Of a DNA stretch of 64,000 nucleotides, positions 8,240 through 16,817 are shown piece by piece (the stretch's first letter is position 1; every line of letters begins with the position of its first letter). Below the pieces are notes generated by a model, which was not told the DNA's origin, made no database searches, and saw nothing but the letters and a program-made list of their open reading frames with translations. A program made the translations under genes and the position numbers. The stretch spans positions 7,245 through 71,244 of the forward strand of contig DCDG01000047.1 in NCBI GenBank assembly GCA_002316315.1, written 5' to 3'. This DNA comes from Candidatus Aminicenantes bacterium UBA1061 (GTDB taxonomy: Bacteria > Acidobacteriota > Aminicenantia > Aminicenantales > Saccharicenantaceae).

Positions 8240-9092
8240 CTTGTACCCTGATCAGGCGCCCGAGGGAACGCCAGATAGCCTCAGGACGATCATCTCGCTT
8301 ATATGGCCTATTTTTTCTGGCTATTCTTATCAGGTCAAGGTTGATTTCCTGAAGTGAAAAGTCCGGTTCAAGATATGGTAATTTAAGATTGAGCTGACCA
8401 TCAGGTGTGTAAATAAATGACCCACCGGCAAAAGTTGCTCCATCTTCAATTCCCACCCGGTTGCAATAAATCACATAGGCGCTGGAAAAATAAGAAATGG
8501 CCTGACCCATCAATTCCCAATTCGGGCTGGATTGGAAGCACTGACTTCCCTCATCAGTTATCCCGCGCCCCGGGGCAGCAGAAACAGCAATAATCAGGCC
8601 TGCCCCGTCGGCCATCAAGCAATAGCTTGAGCTATAATGCAGGAAATCACGGCAGATGAGCAACCCGGTCCTGTTTGATCCAATCGGAAAAGCCCTGAAA
8701 TCATGTCCTCTGGCGAAAAAACGAGCCTCTTCAAACATGCCTGAAGTCGGCAGGAAAACCTTTCGATGAATATGAGCTATTTTCCCCAGAGACAAATAGG
8801 CAGCCGAGTTATAAAATATGCCTGGGTTTTCTCTTCTTTCTTCGACCAGGCCGATGACCAGATCGATGTCCTTTGAGGCGGCCAGTAGCCTGGCCATAAC
8901 TTCTGAACTATCGGGTCTGATAGCAACTTCTGGCACCAGATCTTTAAGAGAATAGCCGGTCAGGCTGAGTTCCGGAAAAATGATAAGCTCCGCTTTTTCC
9001 TTGACTGCTTTCTCGATAAGTTCGAGATGCCTTTCCAGATTCTTATCGACCCGGCCAAGGACCGAACTAATTTGAGCAATAGCCACTTTCAT
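8229..9092 (-). CDS. nitrilase-superfamily amidase, probable glutaminase partner of NadE
   Basis: Carbon-nitrogen hydrolase fold of about 287 residues. The start chosen is ATG at 9092 (MKVAIAQISS), where the family begins; an upstream GTG/TTG-type extension to 9173 lacks homology features. The catalytic Glu-Lys-Cys triad is visible in FPELSLTGY, HRKVFLPT and LLICRDF. These match the N-terminal glutaminase domain of glutamine-dependent NAD synthetases. It overlaps nadE by 11 bases and sits upstream of it in the same operon, which supports one functional enzyme from two chains. A free amidase acting on another amide remains possible. Confidence 0.88.
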   Translation of the reverse strand: MKVAIAQISSVLGRVDKNLERHLELIEKAVKEKAELIIFPELSLTGYSLKDLVPEVAIRPDSSEVMARLLAASKDIDLVIGLVEERRENPGIFYNSAAYLSLGKIAHIHRKVFLPTSGMFEEARFFARGHDFRAFPIGSNRTGLLICRDFLHYSSSYCLMADGAGLIIAVSAAPGRGITDEGSQCFQSSPNWELMGQAISYFSSAYVIYCNRVGIEDGATFAGGSFIYTPDGQLNLKLPYLEPDFSLQEINLDLIRIARKNRPYKRDDRPEAIWRSLGRLIRVQDED

Positions 9093-9222
9093 AAGAGAAA
9101 AATAACATAAAATAATGGCTTCTGTCCAATTCCTGCTATAATTAGCATATCTTTCATCTTTAAAAAGTTGCAAAAATGATAGTTATCTTATAAATTATAA
9201 GCAAGTCAACCAGGTATAATCA

Positions 9223-10671
9223 GTGCAGCATATCGCATCTTTTTTAAAAGATATTTATTTTCAGGAGAAAAGCGGGCGTCTTGTTATAAAAAGAAAAGAG
9301 ATTGAAAAATACATTTTTTTCATTAAAGGGAAGCCATTTCAGGTCAAGACAAACGTTAAATCGGAAAGATTGGGCGAAATCCTTTTTAAACTTCAAAAAA
9401 TTCAACAGGAAACCTTTGCCAAGATAGATGATTATATTGAAGCTAACCAGCCTCTGGGTGAAAGCCTGAAAAAGAGTGGAGTAATAAAAGAAACTGACCT
9501 CAGAGAGGCCCTATCTTTTCAAATCAGAGAGGCTTTCTTAAATGTCTTCGATTATTTTGATGCTGATATTTCTTTTCAAGAACGATCAGACCTCAAGCTG
9601 CCAGCTGAGTTTCCGGATGTTGATATTCCATTTATAATCGATTATGGCATTCGCCGGATGAAATATGAGGTCTCCCTGCAGAAATTTTTTACCGGGAAAA
9701 AAGTCGTCCTAAAGAACACTAAATATGCTTATCTTTTAACTGACGAAGAGAAGAGCTTGCTTCAGCATTTTTCTACCGCACAGGAAATAGAAAAAATGTC
9801 GCGGCCGGCGGGATTCTCTCCGGATAGTTTTTTCCGTAGTCTATACCTTTTTTATTGTCTGGATATGATTGAGGTCTTGGGATCCGATAAAACTTTTAGG
9901 AAGGATAACCGTGAGAAAGAAAAAAATAAAAATCAAGAGATGGGAGAAATCGAAGATCGTCTTGAGGAACTAAAAGAAATAAAGGCCAGCTTAAAGACAA
10001 AAAATTTTTATGAGCTGCTTGGTGCTAGTCGGACAGCAACTGACGAAGACATAAAAAGAGCCTATTTCAATCTTGCCCGTAAATATCATCCTGACCGCTT
10101 CAACCAGCAGGTCAAGGATACTTCACTGATTAATGAAATATTCAACAGTCTAACTAATGCTTACCGGATTTTGATCGATCCTCAGAAACGAAAACAGTAT
10201 GATTCTCAGCTAAGCACTGCCGGCCCGGACTCGGCTGAAGATCAGACCAAAAAGGCGGACATCAAGTATCGCCAGGCCAGGACTTTATTTAACCAGGGTA
10301 TGTATGAAGAAACCATTATTTTTCTGGAGGAGGCCATTCGTCTCCGGCGGGGGAAAGCTGAATATTTCCTGCTGCTGGCCATGGCAGAATCAAGGCTGGA
10401 TGCCTATAAAAAAAAGGCAGAGCAGGATTTTCTTCAGGCTATTGAATTACAGCCATGGAATGCCGACGCCTATCTGGGATTGGGCATACTCTATATGAAT
10501 GAAGGGTTGAAAATAAAGGCCAGAAAGCAATTAGAAAAAGCGCTTGAAATAGATCCCGATCGGCCGCAGGTCAAAACTCTAATAGCTGAACTCGATAAGA
10601 AGGAAAAGAAAACAGGACTTAAGTCAATTTTAAATCTCGATTTTTCTGATCTCTTCAAAAAGAAAAAATAA
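9223..10671 (+). CDS. PATAN/DUF4388-like, J-domain and TPR fusion protein
   Basis: 482 residues, with GTG start at 9223. The N-terminal ~160 residues resemble DUF4388/PATAN-type regulatory domains (LKDIYFQEKSGRLVI, then a glycine-proline turn and PLGESLKKSGVI). A J domain follows at about 262-325, with the HPD motif in ARKYHPDRF and YRILIDPQKRKQYD at its end. Three or so TPR units fill residues 345-465. J domains stimulate Hsp70 ATPase; PATAN domains are known from surface-sensing and gliding regulators. The protein has no signal peptide and probably links Hsp70 to a cytoplasmic sensory complex. Substrate unknown. Confidence 0.8.
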   Translation: MQHIASFLKDIYFQEKSGRLVIKRKEIEKYIFFIKGKPFQVKTNVKSERLGEILFKLQKIQQETFAKIDDYIEANQPLGESLKKSGVIKETDLREALSFQIREAFLNVFDYFDADISFQERSDLKLPAEFPDVDIPFIIDYGIRRMKYEVSLQKFFTGKKVVLKNTKYAYLLTDEEKSLLQHFSTAQEIEKMSRPAGFSPDSFFRSLYLFYCLDMIEVLGSDKTFRKDNREKEKNKNQEMGEIEDRLEELKEIKASLKTKNFYELLGASRTATDEDIKRAYFNLARKYHPDRFNQQVKDTSLINEIFNSLTNAYRILIDPQKRKQYDSQLSTAGPDSAEDQTKKADIKYRQARTLFNQGMYEETIIFLEEAIRLRRGKAEYFLLLAMAESRLDAYKKKAEQDFLQAIELQPWNADAYLGLGILYMNEGLKIKARKQLEKALEIDPDRPQVKTLIAELDKKEKKTGLKSILNLDFSDLFKKKK

Positions 10672-10672
10672 C

Positions 10673-12679
10673 TTAACTCTGGCCAAGAAGAGCTAGAAAT
10701 TCCCTTTCATTTATAATTTTGACACCAAGTTCACTGGCCTTTTCCAGTTTCGAGCCAGGTTCTTCGCCCACCACCAAATAATCTATCTTACGGCTGACCG
10801 AGGAAAAGACATTTCCTCCAAGCTGTTCTATTTTTTCCTTGGCTTCATCCCTGGTCATGGAAGATAGGGTGCCAGTCAGAACAAAGGCAAGTCCCTCCAG
10901 AGGTCGGGGACGGGTCTCTTTTTCTATCTCTTTAAACTTTAAGCCTGATTCTTTTAGTTCTTTCAGCAGGTCTTTATTTTCTGGCTGGGCAAAGAAGAAA
11001 ACGATGCCTTTAGCCACCTCCGGACCAATGCCCTCAATTTGCATCAGGTCTTCTTCCCCGGCGGCAGCCAGCCGGTCCAGGTCATTATACTGGCGGGCCA
11101 GTGTTTGGGCCATCTTTTCTCCAATATGCCTGATGCCGAGGGCAAAAATCAACCGCCACAGTTCTCTTGACTTTGACTCTTCGATCTGGTCGAGAAGATT
11201 ACGGGCACTTTTTGGTCCCATTCTTTCCAGCTGGACAAGGTCTTCATATTTCAAACGGTAAAGGTCGGGGATTTTATTGACCAGACCAGAAGCCAGCAGT
11301 TGATCGACCAGAGCTTCCCCCAGCCCTTCAATATTCATGGCTCGCCTCGAGGCGAAGTGGATGATGGATTCTCGGATTCTGGCCGGGCAGGAGGGATTGA
11401 GGCAGCGAGAGATGGCTTCATCTTCTTCTTTATAAAGGGCAGAATGGCAGACCGGGCACTTTTTGGGCCAGACAAATGGTTTTTCCTGGCCAGTTCTTCT
11501 CTCTTTCATCACTGAAACGATATGAGGAATGACATCGCCGCTTCTTTCCAGCAGGACGTAGTCGCCAATACGAATGTCCTTTCTTTTGAGCTCTTCTTCA
11601 TTATGTAACGTGCAGCGGCTGATGGTTGTCCCGGAAATCTGGACAGGCTCAAGTATCGCTACCGGCGTCAGAGCGCCAGTTCTGCCCACCTGGATAATGA
11701 TATCTTTTATCCTGGTGGTGGCCTGTCTGGCTGGAAATTTAAAAGCAATTGCCCAGCGAGGCGATTTGGCTGTGGCCCCGAGAGCCTGCCGCTGCCGGGT
11801 AGAATTGACCTTGACCACGATGCCATCAACATCATAATCAAGGCTGTCTCTTTTTTCTGTCCATTCCTGGTGATAGCGGATAACTTCTTCCATATTCTGG
11901 CAAAGCCGGGAGTGGGGGTTTATCTTAAAACCGAGCTTCTTTAGTTGCTGCAAGTTTTCCCATTGAGAAGGCATTTCCTGGCCGCTGATAAAAATAAAAT
12001 AGAGAAAAATATCAAGATAACGCCGGGCGACTTCCCTCGGATCGAGCAGCCTGATCGAACCAGCAGTTGCGTTTCTGGGGTTGGCAAAAAGCGGTTCTCC
12101 GTTTAATTCCCGCTCCTCATTGATTTTTTTGAATGAATTATAAGGCAGATAAACTTCTCCCCTGACTTCGACATCATCAGTCAAGGGAATAGTCAGTGGC
12201 AGGCTATGAATAGTCTTGACCTGGGCAGTAACATCATCACCTCTGAAACCATCGCCTCTGGTCACTGCCTGCTGGTATCGTCCTCCGTTATAGCGGATGG
12301 ACATACTGATGCCATCAATTTTCAGTTCAGCCACATATTCGATCTTTTCACCGGGGAGAAGCTTTCTTACTCGCTCATCAAATTCCTTTAAACCGTCAAC
12401 ATTATAACAGTTCTCAATACTGAGCATCGGCCAGCGATGTTCAACAGTTGGAAAACCTTCGACTGGTTGCTCACCAATGCGCTGGGTAGGGGAATCGGGA
12501 TTAATGAACTCGGGGAAAGCCTCTTCCAGGCTTTTGAGTTCAGCCATTAACCGGTCAAATTCATAGTCGGAAATCTGTGGGTCGTTATCTACATAATACT
12601 TTTTTTCATGATATAAAATTTGCTGTCTGAGTTCAGCGATCCTCTTTCTGGCTTCTTCCCGGGTCAGCTTTTTTCTCAT
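10673..12679 (-). CDS. ligA: NAD-dependent DNA ligase LigA
   Basis: Joins nicks in DNA using NAD. Domains in order: Ia (1-70), the adenylation domain with catalytic Lys in AELKIDGISMSIRY (about residue 118), the OB fold, a Cys4 zinc finger (CPVCHSAL, then CLNPSCPARI), helix-hairpin-helix repeats, and a C-terminal BRCT domain (LEGLAFVLTGTLSSMTRDEA). Length 668 is standard. It converges on the J-domain gene with a gap of one base and no visible terminator between them. Confidence 0.98.
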   Translation of the reverse strand: MRKKLTREEARKRIAELRQQILYHEKKYYVDNDPQISDYEFDRLMAELKSLEEAFPEFINPDSPTQRIGEQPVEGFPTVEHRWPMLSIENCYNVDGLKEFDERVRKLLPGEKIEYVAELKIDGISMSIRYNGGRYQQAVTRGDGFRGDDVTAQVKTIHSLPLTIPLTDDVEVRGEVYLPYNSFKKINEERELNGEPLFANPRNATAGSIRLLDPREVARRYLDIFLYFIFISGQEMPSQWENLQQLKKLGFKINPHSRLCQNMEEVIRYHQEWTEKRDSLDYDVDGIVVKVNSTRQRQALGATAKSPRWAIAFKFPARQATTRIKDIIIQVGRTGALTPVAILEPVQISGTTISRCTLHNEEELKRKDIRIGDYVLLERSGDVIPHIVSVMKERRTGQEKPFVWPKKCPVCHSALYKEEDEAISRCLNPSCPARIRESIIHFASRRAMNIEGLGEALVDQLLASGLVNKIPDLYRLKYEDLVQLERMGPKSARNLLDQIEESKSRELWRLIFALGIRHIGEKMAQTLARQYNDLDRLAAAGEEDLMQIEGIGPEVAKGIVFFFAQPENKDLLKELKESGLKFKEIEKETRPRPLEGLAFVLTGTLSSMTRDEAKEKIEQLGGNVFSSVSRKIDYLVVGEEPGSKLEKASELGVKIINEREFLALLGQS

Positions 12680-12821
12680 CGTGCCCCCTCCTTTTCCGTT
12701 TTTATCGTAGATATTTTATAGAAAAAGGGGCAAAGAGTTAAGTTTAAATCTACTGGATTAGCTTTTCCTCCAGGAACAATTAAAAGCTAATAATGATCGT
12801 TATCTTTGTTATCTGATTATT

Positions 12822-14006
12822 TTATTTAACGCCCAGCCTCTTCTTGGTTTCTTCGATGAGCTGGTTGAATTTGTTAATAGCGGCTTGCTGCTGCTTTTTC
12901 AGGCTTTCAATTTCGGCTTTCTTAGCCTCAATATCACCGAGAAATTCTTTCATCTTTTGTTTATCCCTATCTGATAGATCTTCTTCACTCTTGCCACCAA
13001 ACCGTTCATTGAAGATCTGGGTCAGCTCTTCCAGCTCTTTAGCCTTATTCTGTAAAGCAAGGACAGTCTCGTTGTATTTAAGGTCTTTATTCATGGTGTA
13101 ATAGAGACTTTCAGCCATCTTCATCGCTTGCTGAGAATTAGGATTAGGAAGAAGAGCTGCTTCCAGTGAATAGCGGACAGCTTCATTGACCAGCGAAGGA
13201 TCGCTTTGGGCTTTTTTAGCCAGAATAACGGCTATAGAAAAAGCTACTTCCCCACTCTTTTTCTTATTATAGGCTTCCTTCAAAAAGGTCAAGGCTTCAT
13301 CATTTTTGTTAGCCTTGACTAACAACTGACCGAGGAGAAGGGCATCATTGGGGTCTTTACTCTGATTATAGATTGCCCGGTAAACCTTTTCGGCTTCGGT
13401 ATAATTTTTGGCCTCATAGAGCTCTTTGCCCATTTTTTTCAAGGGAGCCAGAACTTTCGGGTCTTTAAGCAATGAATAGGCTGTCAGGTAGGCCTCAATA
13501 GCCCCGCTGGTATCCTTGGCCTTTTCCGCTGCGCTGGCCAGGGTCAAATAGCCAGCACCGATCATTTTATTCCACTGATCAGGATTAGCCCCTTCCTTAT
13601 TTTTGTTCGTCTTGGCCAGATTAATCACCTGATTGGCATAATTTTTGGCTTTATCCAGATTCTGGCCCTGATAAGCGTAGATCCCGCTCAAGGTTAACAA
13701 GACCTGACATTTGGTCGTATCATCCAGTCCTCCCACGCTGAGCGCTTTTTCTCCATAAGTAATTGTCTCTTCGACCGTTTTGGTTTTACAGGGGGCCAGA
13801 CACAGGTTGGCATAAGCATAATTTTCATAGGTTGTACCCTTTCCAGCATAAGTATTAACATAATTTTTCAACAATTGAACTCGCTGGCAGGGATCACTGG
13901 TTTGCATGGCTTTAATATAGGCTTCGTCAGCTGAATTTTGGGCCAGAGCCAGGCTGCTGGCCACAACTAAAAGCAAAAACAGCAGCTGAATTTTTTTCAT
14001 CTCCAA
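12822..14006 (-). CDS. secreted TPR-repeat protein with C-terminal coiled coil
   Basis: 394 residues. The N-terminus is a clear Sec signal peptide (LLFLLLVVASSLALAQ, cleavage near residue 22). TPR-like helical pairs fill the middle (GEKALSVGGLDD, AEKVYRAIYNQSKDPNDALL, EALTFLKEAYNKK). The last ~70 residues are a charged coiled coil (KMKEFLGDIEAKKAEIESL). It is probably periplasmic and scaffolds other proteins. Two Cys pairs (DPCQRV, NLCLAPCKTKT) could form disulfides. A monocistronic unit is likely. I do not recognise a named family. Confidence 0.75.
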   Translation of the reverse strand: MEMKKIQLLFLLLVVASSLALAQNSADEAYIKAMQTSDPCQRVQLLKNYVNTYAGKGTTYENYAYANLCLAPCKTKTVEETITYGEKALSVGGLDDTTKCQVLLTLSGIYAYQGQNLDKAKNYANQVINLAKTNKNKEGANPDQWNKMIGAGYLTLASAAEKAKDTSGAIEAYLTAYSLLKDPKVLAPLKKMGKELYEAKNYTEAEKVYRAIYNQSKDPNDALLLGQLLVKANKNDEALTFLKEAYNKKKSGEVAFSIAVILAKKAQSDPSLVNEAVRYSLEAALLPNPNSQQAMKMAESLYYTMNKDLKYNETVLALQNKAKELEELTQIFNERFGGKSEEDLSDRDKQKMKEFLGDIEAKKAEIESLKKQQQAAINKFNQLIEETKKRLGVK

Positions 14007-14179
14007 ACCTCACATTTAAATTAATTTGCTAATTATCTTGCCCTTAATCAAGCAAAAAGTCAATTGTTTTAAAATATAGATTTAACACTTAATCTCTTAG
14101 CGGGCAATCCTGACCGGACAGTTATTAGACTTAGTTTTTTTACTCATATATAATTAAAACAAAATCAGAGACAAAAAAG

Positions 14180-15115
14180 ATGCAGTATTTTGAGCAATTT
14201 TTTCTGGCTGAGACGGGGTTGAAACTCAAAATAAATGTGACCCTGTCAGCTTATTCAAGCTTTAAGATAGGCGGTCCTGCCCGCTATTTTATTGAAGTCG
14301 CCAATCTTGATCAACTGATAAAAGCGATGTCGGCGGCCGGTCAATGGCGGTTTCCTTTCTATCTTATTGGTGGTGGCAATAATCTTCTTTTTGATGATGC
14401 CGGCTTCAACGGATTGATCATCAGAAATAAAGCGTCGGCCATTAATTACCTGGTTGACCGGCAGCTGCTCGAAGTTGATTCTGGCAGTGATCTTCAGCAA
14501 CTTGTCAGATTTGCCGTTTCTTCAGGATTAAGCGGACTGGAATTTCTGGCTGGCATCCCGGGGACCGTGGGCGGAGCCATTTATGGCAACGCCGGTGCTT
14601 TTGGACAGGCTATCGGGGAGAAGGTGTCCGAAGTATTAATTTTCAACAGCGAGGAACAACCGGTTTCTCTGAGCCAGTCTGCCCTGGGATTTGGCTACCG
14701 GTCCTCTAATTTCAAAAAAAATCATCAAACAATTCTTAAAGCTTTTTTGACTGTTGGGCCAGGTGATAAAAACGAAATTAACCGCCAGATTAAGGACTAT
14801 CTTGAGCAACGTTCAGGCAAGCACCCCCCGCGCTCGGTGGCCTGTGCCGGCAGTTATTTTAAAAACCCTGTTCTGCCCGATGGCCAGAAAGTAGCAGCCG
14901 GCCTCTTGCTTGAGAAATCAGGTGCCAGGGGAATGCAGGTTGGGCGGGCAGCGGTTTATTCCGGCCATTGCAATTTTATCATTAACCTGGGCGGAGCAAC
15001 GGCCTGTGACGTTAAGGAATTAGCTAGTCGCCTTCAGGAAAAGGTTCACGAAAACTATGGACTCTGGCTGGAAGAAGAAGTTATTTTTGTTCCAGCAGAC
15101 GCTTCAATGCTTTGA
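14180..15115 (+). CDS. murB: UDP-N-acetylmuramate dehydrogenase
   Basis: FAD enzyme that reduces UDP-GlcNAc-enolpyruvate to UDP-MurNAc, the step after MurA (encoded at 16.8-18.1 kb on the other strand). The FAD-binding stretch LIGGGNNLLFDD and AGIPGTVGGAIYGNAGAFG, and the active-site Ser in GSYFKNPVLP, are present. The 311-residue length and the absence of the E. coli-type insertion point to the short type II MurB. Its last 35 bases overlap the end of the convergent DUF2520 gene. Confidence 0.96.
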   Translation: MQYFEQFFLAETGLKLKINVTLSAYSSFKIGGPARYFIEVANLDQLIKAMSAAGQWRFPFYLIGGGNNLLFDDAGFNGLIIRNKASAINYLVDRQLLEVDSGSDLQQLVRFAVSSGLSGLEFLAGIPGTVGGAIYGNAGAFGQAIGEKVSEVLIFNSEEQPVSLSQSALGFGYRSSNFKKNHQTILKAFLTVGPGDKNEINRQIKDYLEQRSGKHPPRSVACAGSYFKNPVLPDGQKVAAGLLLEKSGARGMQVGRAAVYSGHCNFIINLGGATACDVKELASRLQEKVHENYGLWLEEEVIFVPADASML

Positions 15116-15941
15116 CCTTTGAGGCACTGAGCCCTCTCTTCTCAGCCATTTTTAGGGCTTCCAGAGACATCAAACGGTAGAGTTTTTCCAGATCAGGTTT
15201 TTGAGAAATAACTTTCAAATGCTCTCTGACCGTTTCCAGGTCGCCTCTCAATACCGGACCGGTAAGACTCCGTTCACATCCAAGTTCTATGACATTAAGA
15301 AGTGTTCTGTTAAGGAGAGGATAGATAACCTCAAGATAAGCTTTTTCCTCCAGGCCGAGAAGCTTGAACAGGTCTTTAACTTCTGAGAGGAGAACGACCA
15401 TAAAATTAGAAGCCATGGAGCAGGCCAGATGATATAAAGCCTTATTTTCAGGAGAAATTAAAATCACTCCAGCCTGAAGCTTTTTGGCCAGAGATTGGCC
15501 AAGCCCTAGAGCTTTCTGGTTGCCTTCCAAACCGAAAAAAATACCCCGGAAAATATCCGGATTGGCCCTGCCGGTAGCGAAGGTTTGTATCGGATGCATA
15601 GAAGCGACATAGGCTCCCTGTCTGGCCAGGGGTAGGAGTACGCTAGACGAAACAGCGCCGCTGGTATGGAAAATATATTTGCCGCCAAGGTTAAGGTCTG
15701 AAAGCTCATTTGCAACTTCAGCAATTAACCCGTCTGGAACACAGATAAAAGTTATCTCTGCCGCCTCCGCTGCCTGGCGGTTATCCCGGGTAGTTTTTCC
15801 CTGTTTAATTCTTCTTTTTGCCTGTCTGGCGGCCTCTGAATTACAGTCTGATATATATTTCAGCCTGTAACATTTATTGACCAGAGCCAGACCTAAGGAG
15901 ACTCCAACTTTTCCAGCCCCGATTAAAGAAAAACTTTTCAT
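15081..15941 (-). CDS. Rossmann-like and DUF2520 domain protein
   Basis: 286 residues. The N-terminal NAD(P)-binding Rossmann domain (LIGAGKVGVSLGLALV, residues 6-21) is followed by a C-terminal helical DUF2520 domain, the layout of F420-/ketopantoate-reductase-like dehydrogenases. SMHPIQTFA is a family-typical motif. The substrate is not known for this family, which often lies beside pantothenate genes; none is seen here. The start overlaps the end of the NYN gene by 4 bases (ATGA) and the 3' end overlaps murB by 35 bases. Confidence 0.85.
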   Translation of the reverse strand: MKSFSLIGAGKVGVSLGLALVNKCYRLKYISDCNSEAARQAKRRIKQGKTTRDNRQAAEAAEITFICVPDGLIAEVANELSDLNLGGKYIFHTSGAVSSSVLLPLARQGAYVASMHPIQTFATGRANPDIFRGIFFGLEGNQKALGLGQSLAKKLQAGVILISPENKALYHLACSMASNFMVVLLSEVKDLFKLLGLEEKAYLEVIYPLLNRTLLNVIELGCERSLTGPVLRGDLETVREHLKVISQKPDLEKLYRLMSLEALKMAEKRGLSASKVKALKRLLEQK

Positions 15942-16411
15942 TTTCGGCCAAAAAGCTCAGTCCAGAGTGAAATCTCAAGGGGAGTCGAATCATCACCCTG
16001 TTTCTCGAGTTCACGGCTGGCCCGGTTGTCTTTTAAAATCTGTTTTAGTTCCTTCAAAAATTCCTGGCAGTTAATAGATTTGACACCGTGCTGCCTGGCC
16101 ATCTCCCTTACACCCCGGTCAGAGCTAACTACCTGATAATACCGTCGGTCTTTTTTCAGGCTGAGCAACTCTTCAATTAACTCGTCGGCTGATTGGCCTG
16201 GTTCCGGAAACAGGATAGTGAATTTAGAATTGAGTTGAATATGCCGATCATCTTCCGGTGGGCGGCCATCAAAAACCAGAAAAACCCTTGATTTTGTTGC
16301 TTTCTGAAAAAGCAGAAGACGGCCGATAAGCTGGCTGCGGCTCGAGATATCATATTTAAAATAGGGATCAGCCTGTCCCATCAGGTTATTGCCGTCGATC
16401 AGATAAGCCAT
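15938..16411 (-). CDS. NYN (YacP-like) domain RNase candidate
   Basis: 157 residues. The start MAYLIDGNNLMGQ carries the N-terminal acidic residue of PIN/NYN nucleases. Further conserved acids appear in VFLVFDGRPPEDD and VSSDRGVREMARQHG, which matches YacP/Rae1-like proteins. Bacillus Rae1 cuts mRNA on the ribosome; whether this one does is inference. Its 3' end overlaps the DUF2520 start by 4 bases, so the two are co-translated. Confidence 0.85.
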   Translation of the reverse strand: MAYLIDGNNLMGQADPYFKYDISSRSQLIGRLLLFQKATKSRVFLVFDGRPPEDDRHIQLNSKFTILFPEPGQSADELIEELLSLKKDRRYYQVVSSDRGVREMARQHGVKSINCQEFLKELKQILKDNRASRELEKQGDDSTPLEISLWTELFGRK

Positions 16412-16472
16412 TTATCCCCTTTTTATTAATTGTTTGAATGCTCTTTTCTGATGGCTGAACTGTCCAGCCTGC

Positions 16473-16817
16473 TTAACCCGGCGGCCAGCCGAGGCCACGG
16501 CCACCAAGCAGGTGAACATGGAGATGATATACCTCCTGCCCGGCATCTGGTCCGGTATTAATTACGAGTCTGAAGCCGCTTTCGGCCAGCCCTTTATCTC
16601 GAGCTATTTTTCTGGCAGCCAGCAGAATATAGCCGAGAAGGTTTTGATCATTTTCTTCCGCCTCTTTCAGTGAAGCGATATGTCTTTTGGGTATGATTAA
16701 GAGGTGAACTGGAGCCTGGGGCTTTATATCTTCGAAAGCCAGCACCTGTTCATCTTCATAGACTAATTTTGAAGGTATCTCTTTATTAATGATGTGGCAG
16801 AAAAGACAATCAGTCAT
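16473..16817 (-). CDS. HIT-family (HinT-type) nucleotide hydrolase
   Basis: Histidine-triad phosphoramidase of 114 residues. The triad HLHVHLLGGRGLGWPPG lies at the C-terminus, as in HinT. The N-terminal CxxC-like zinc ligand region DCLFCHIINKEIPS and KRHIASLKEAEE are typical. It starts within the end of murA (4-base overlap, ATGA). Confidence 0.95.
   Translation of the reverse strand: MTDCLFCHIINKEIPSKLVYEDEQVLAFEDIKPQAPVHLLIIPKRHIASLKEAEENDQNLLGYILLAARKIARDKGLAESGFRLVINTGPDAGQEVYHLHVHLLGGRGLGWPPG

Noticed and set aside
8229..9173. Longer start for the amidase gene at 9173
   Set aside because: The extra 27 residues are not family-like and the standard start MKVAIAQ at 9092 fits the fold.
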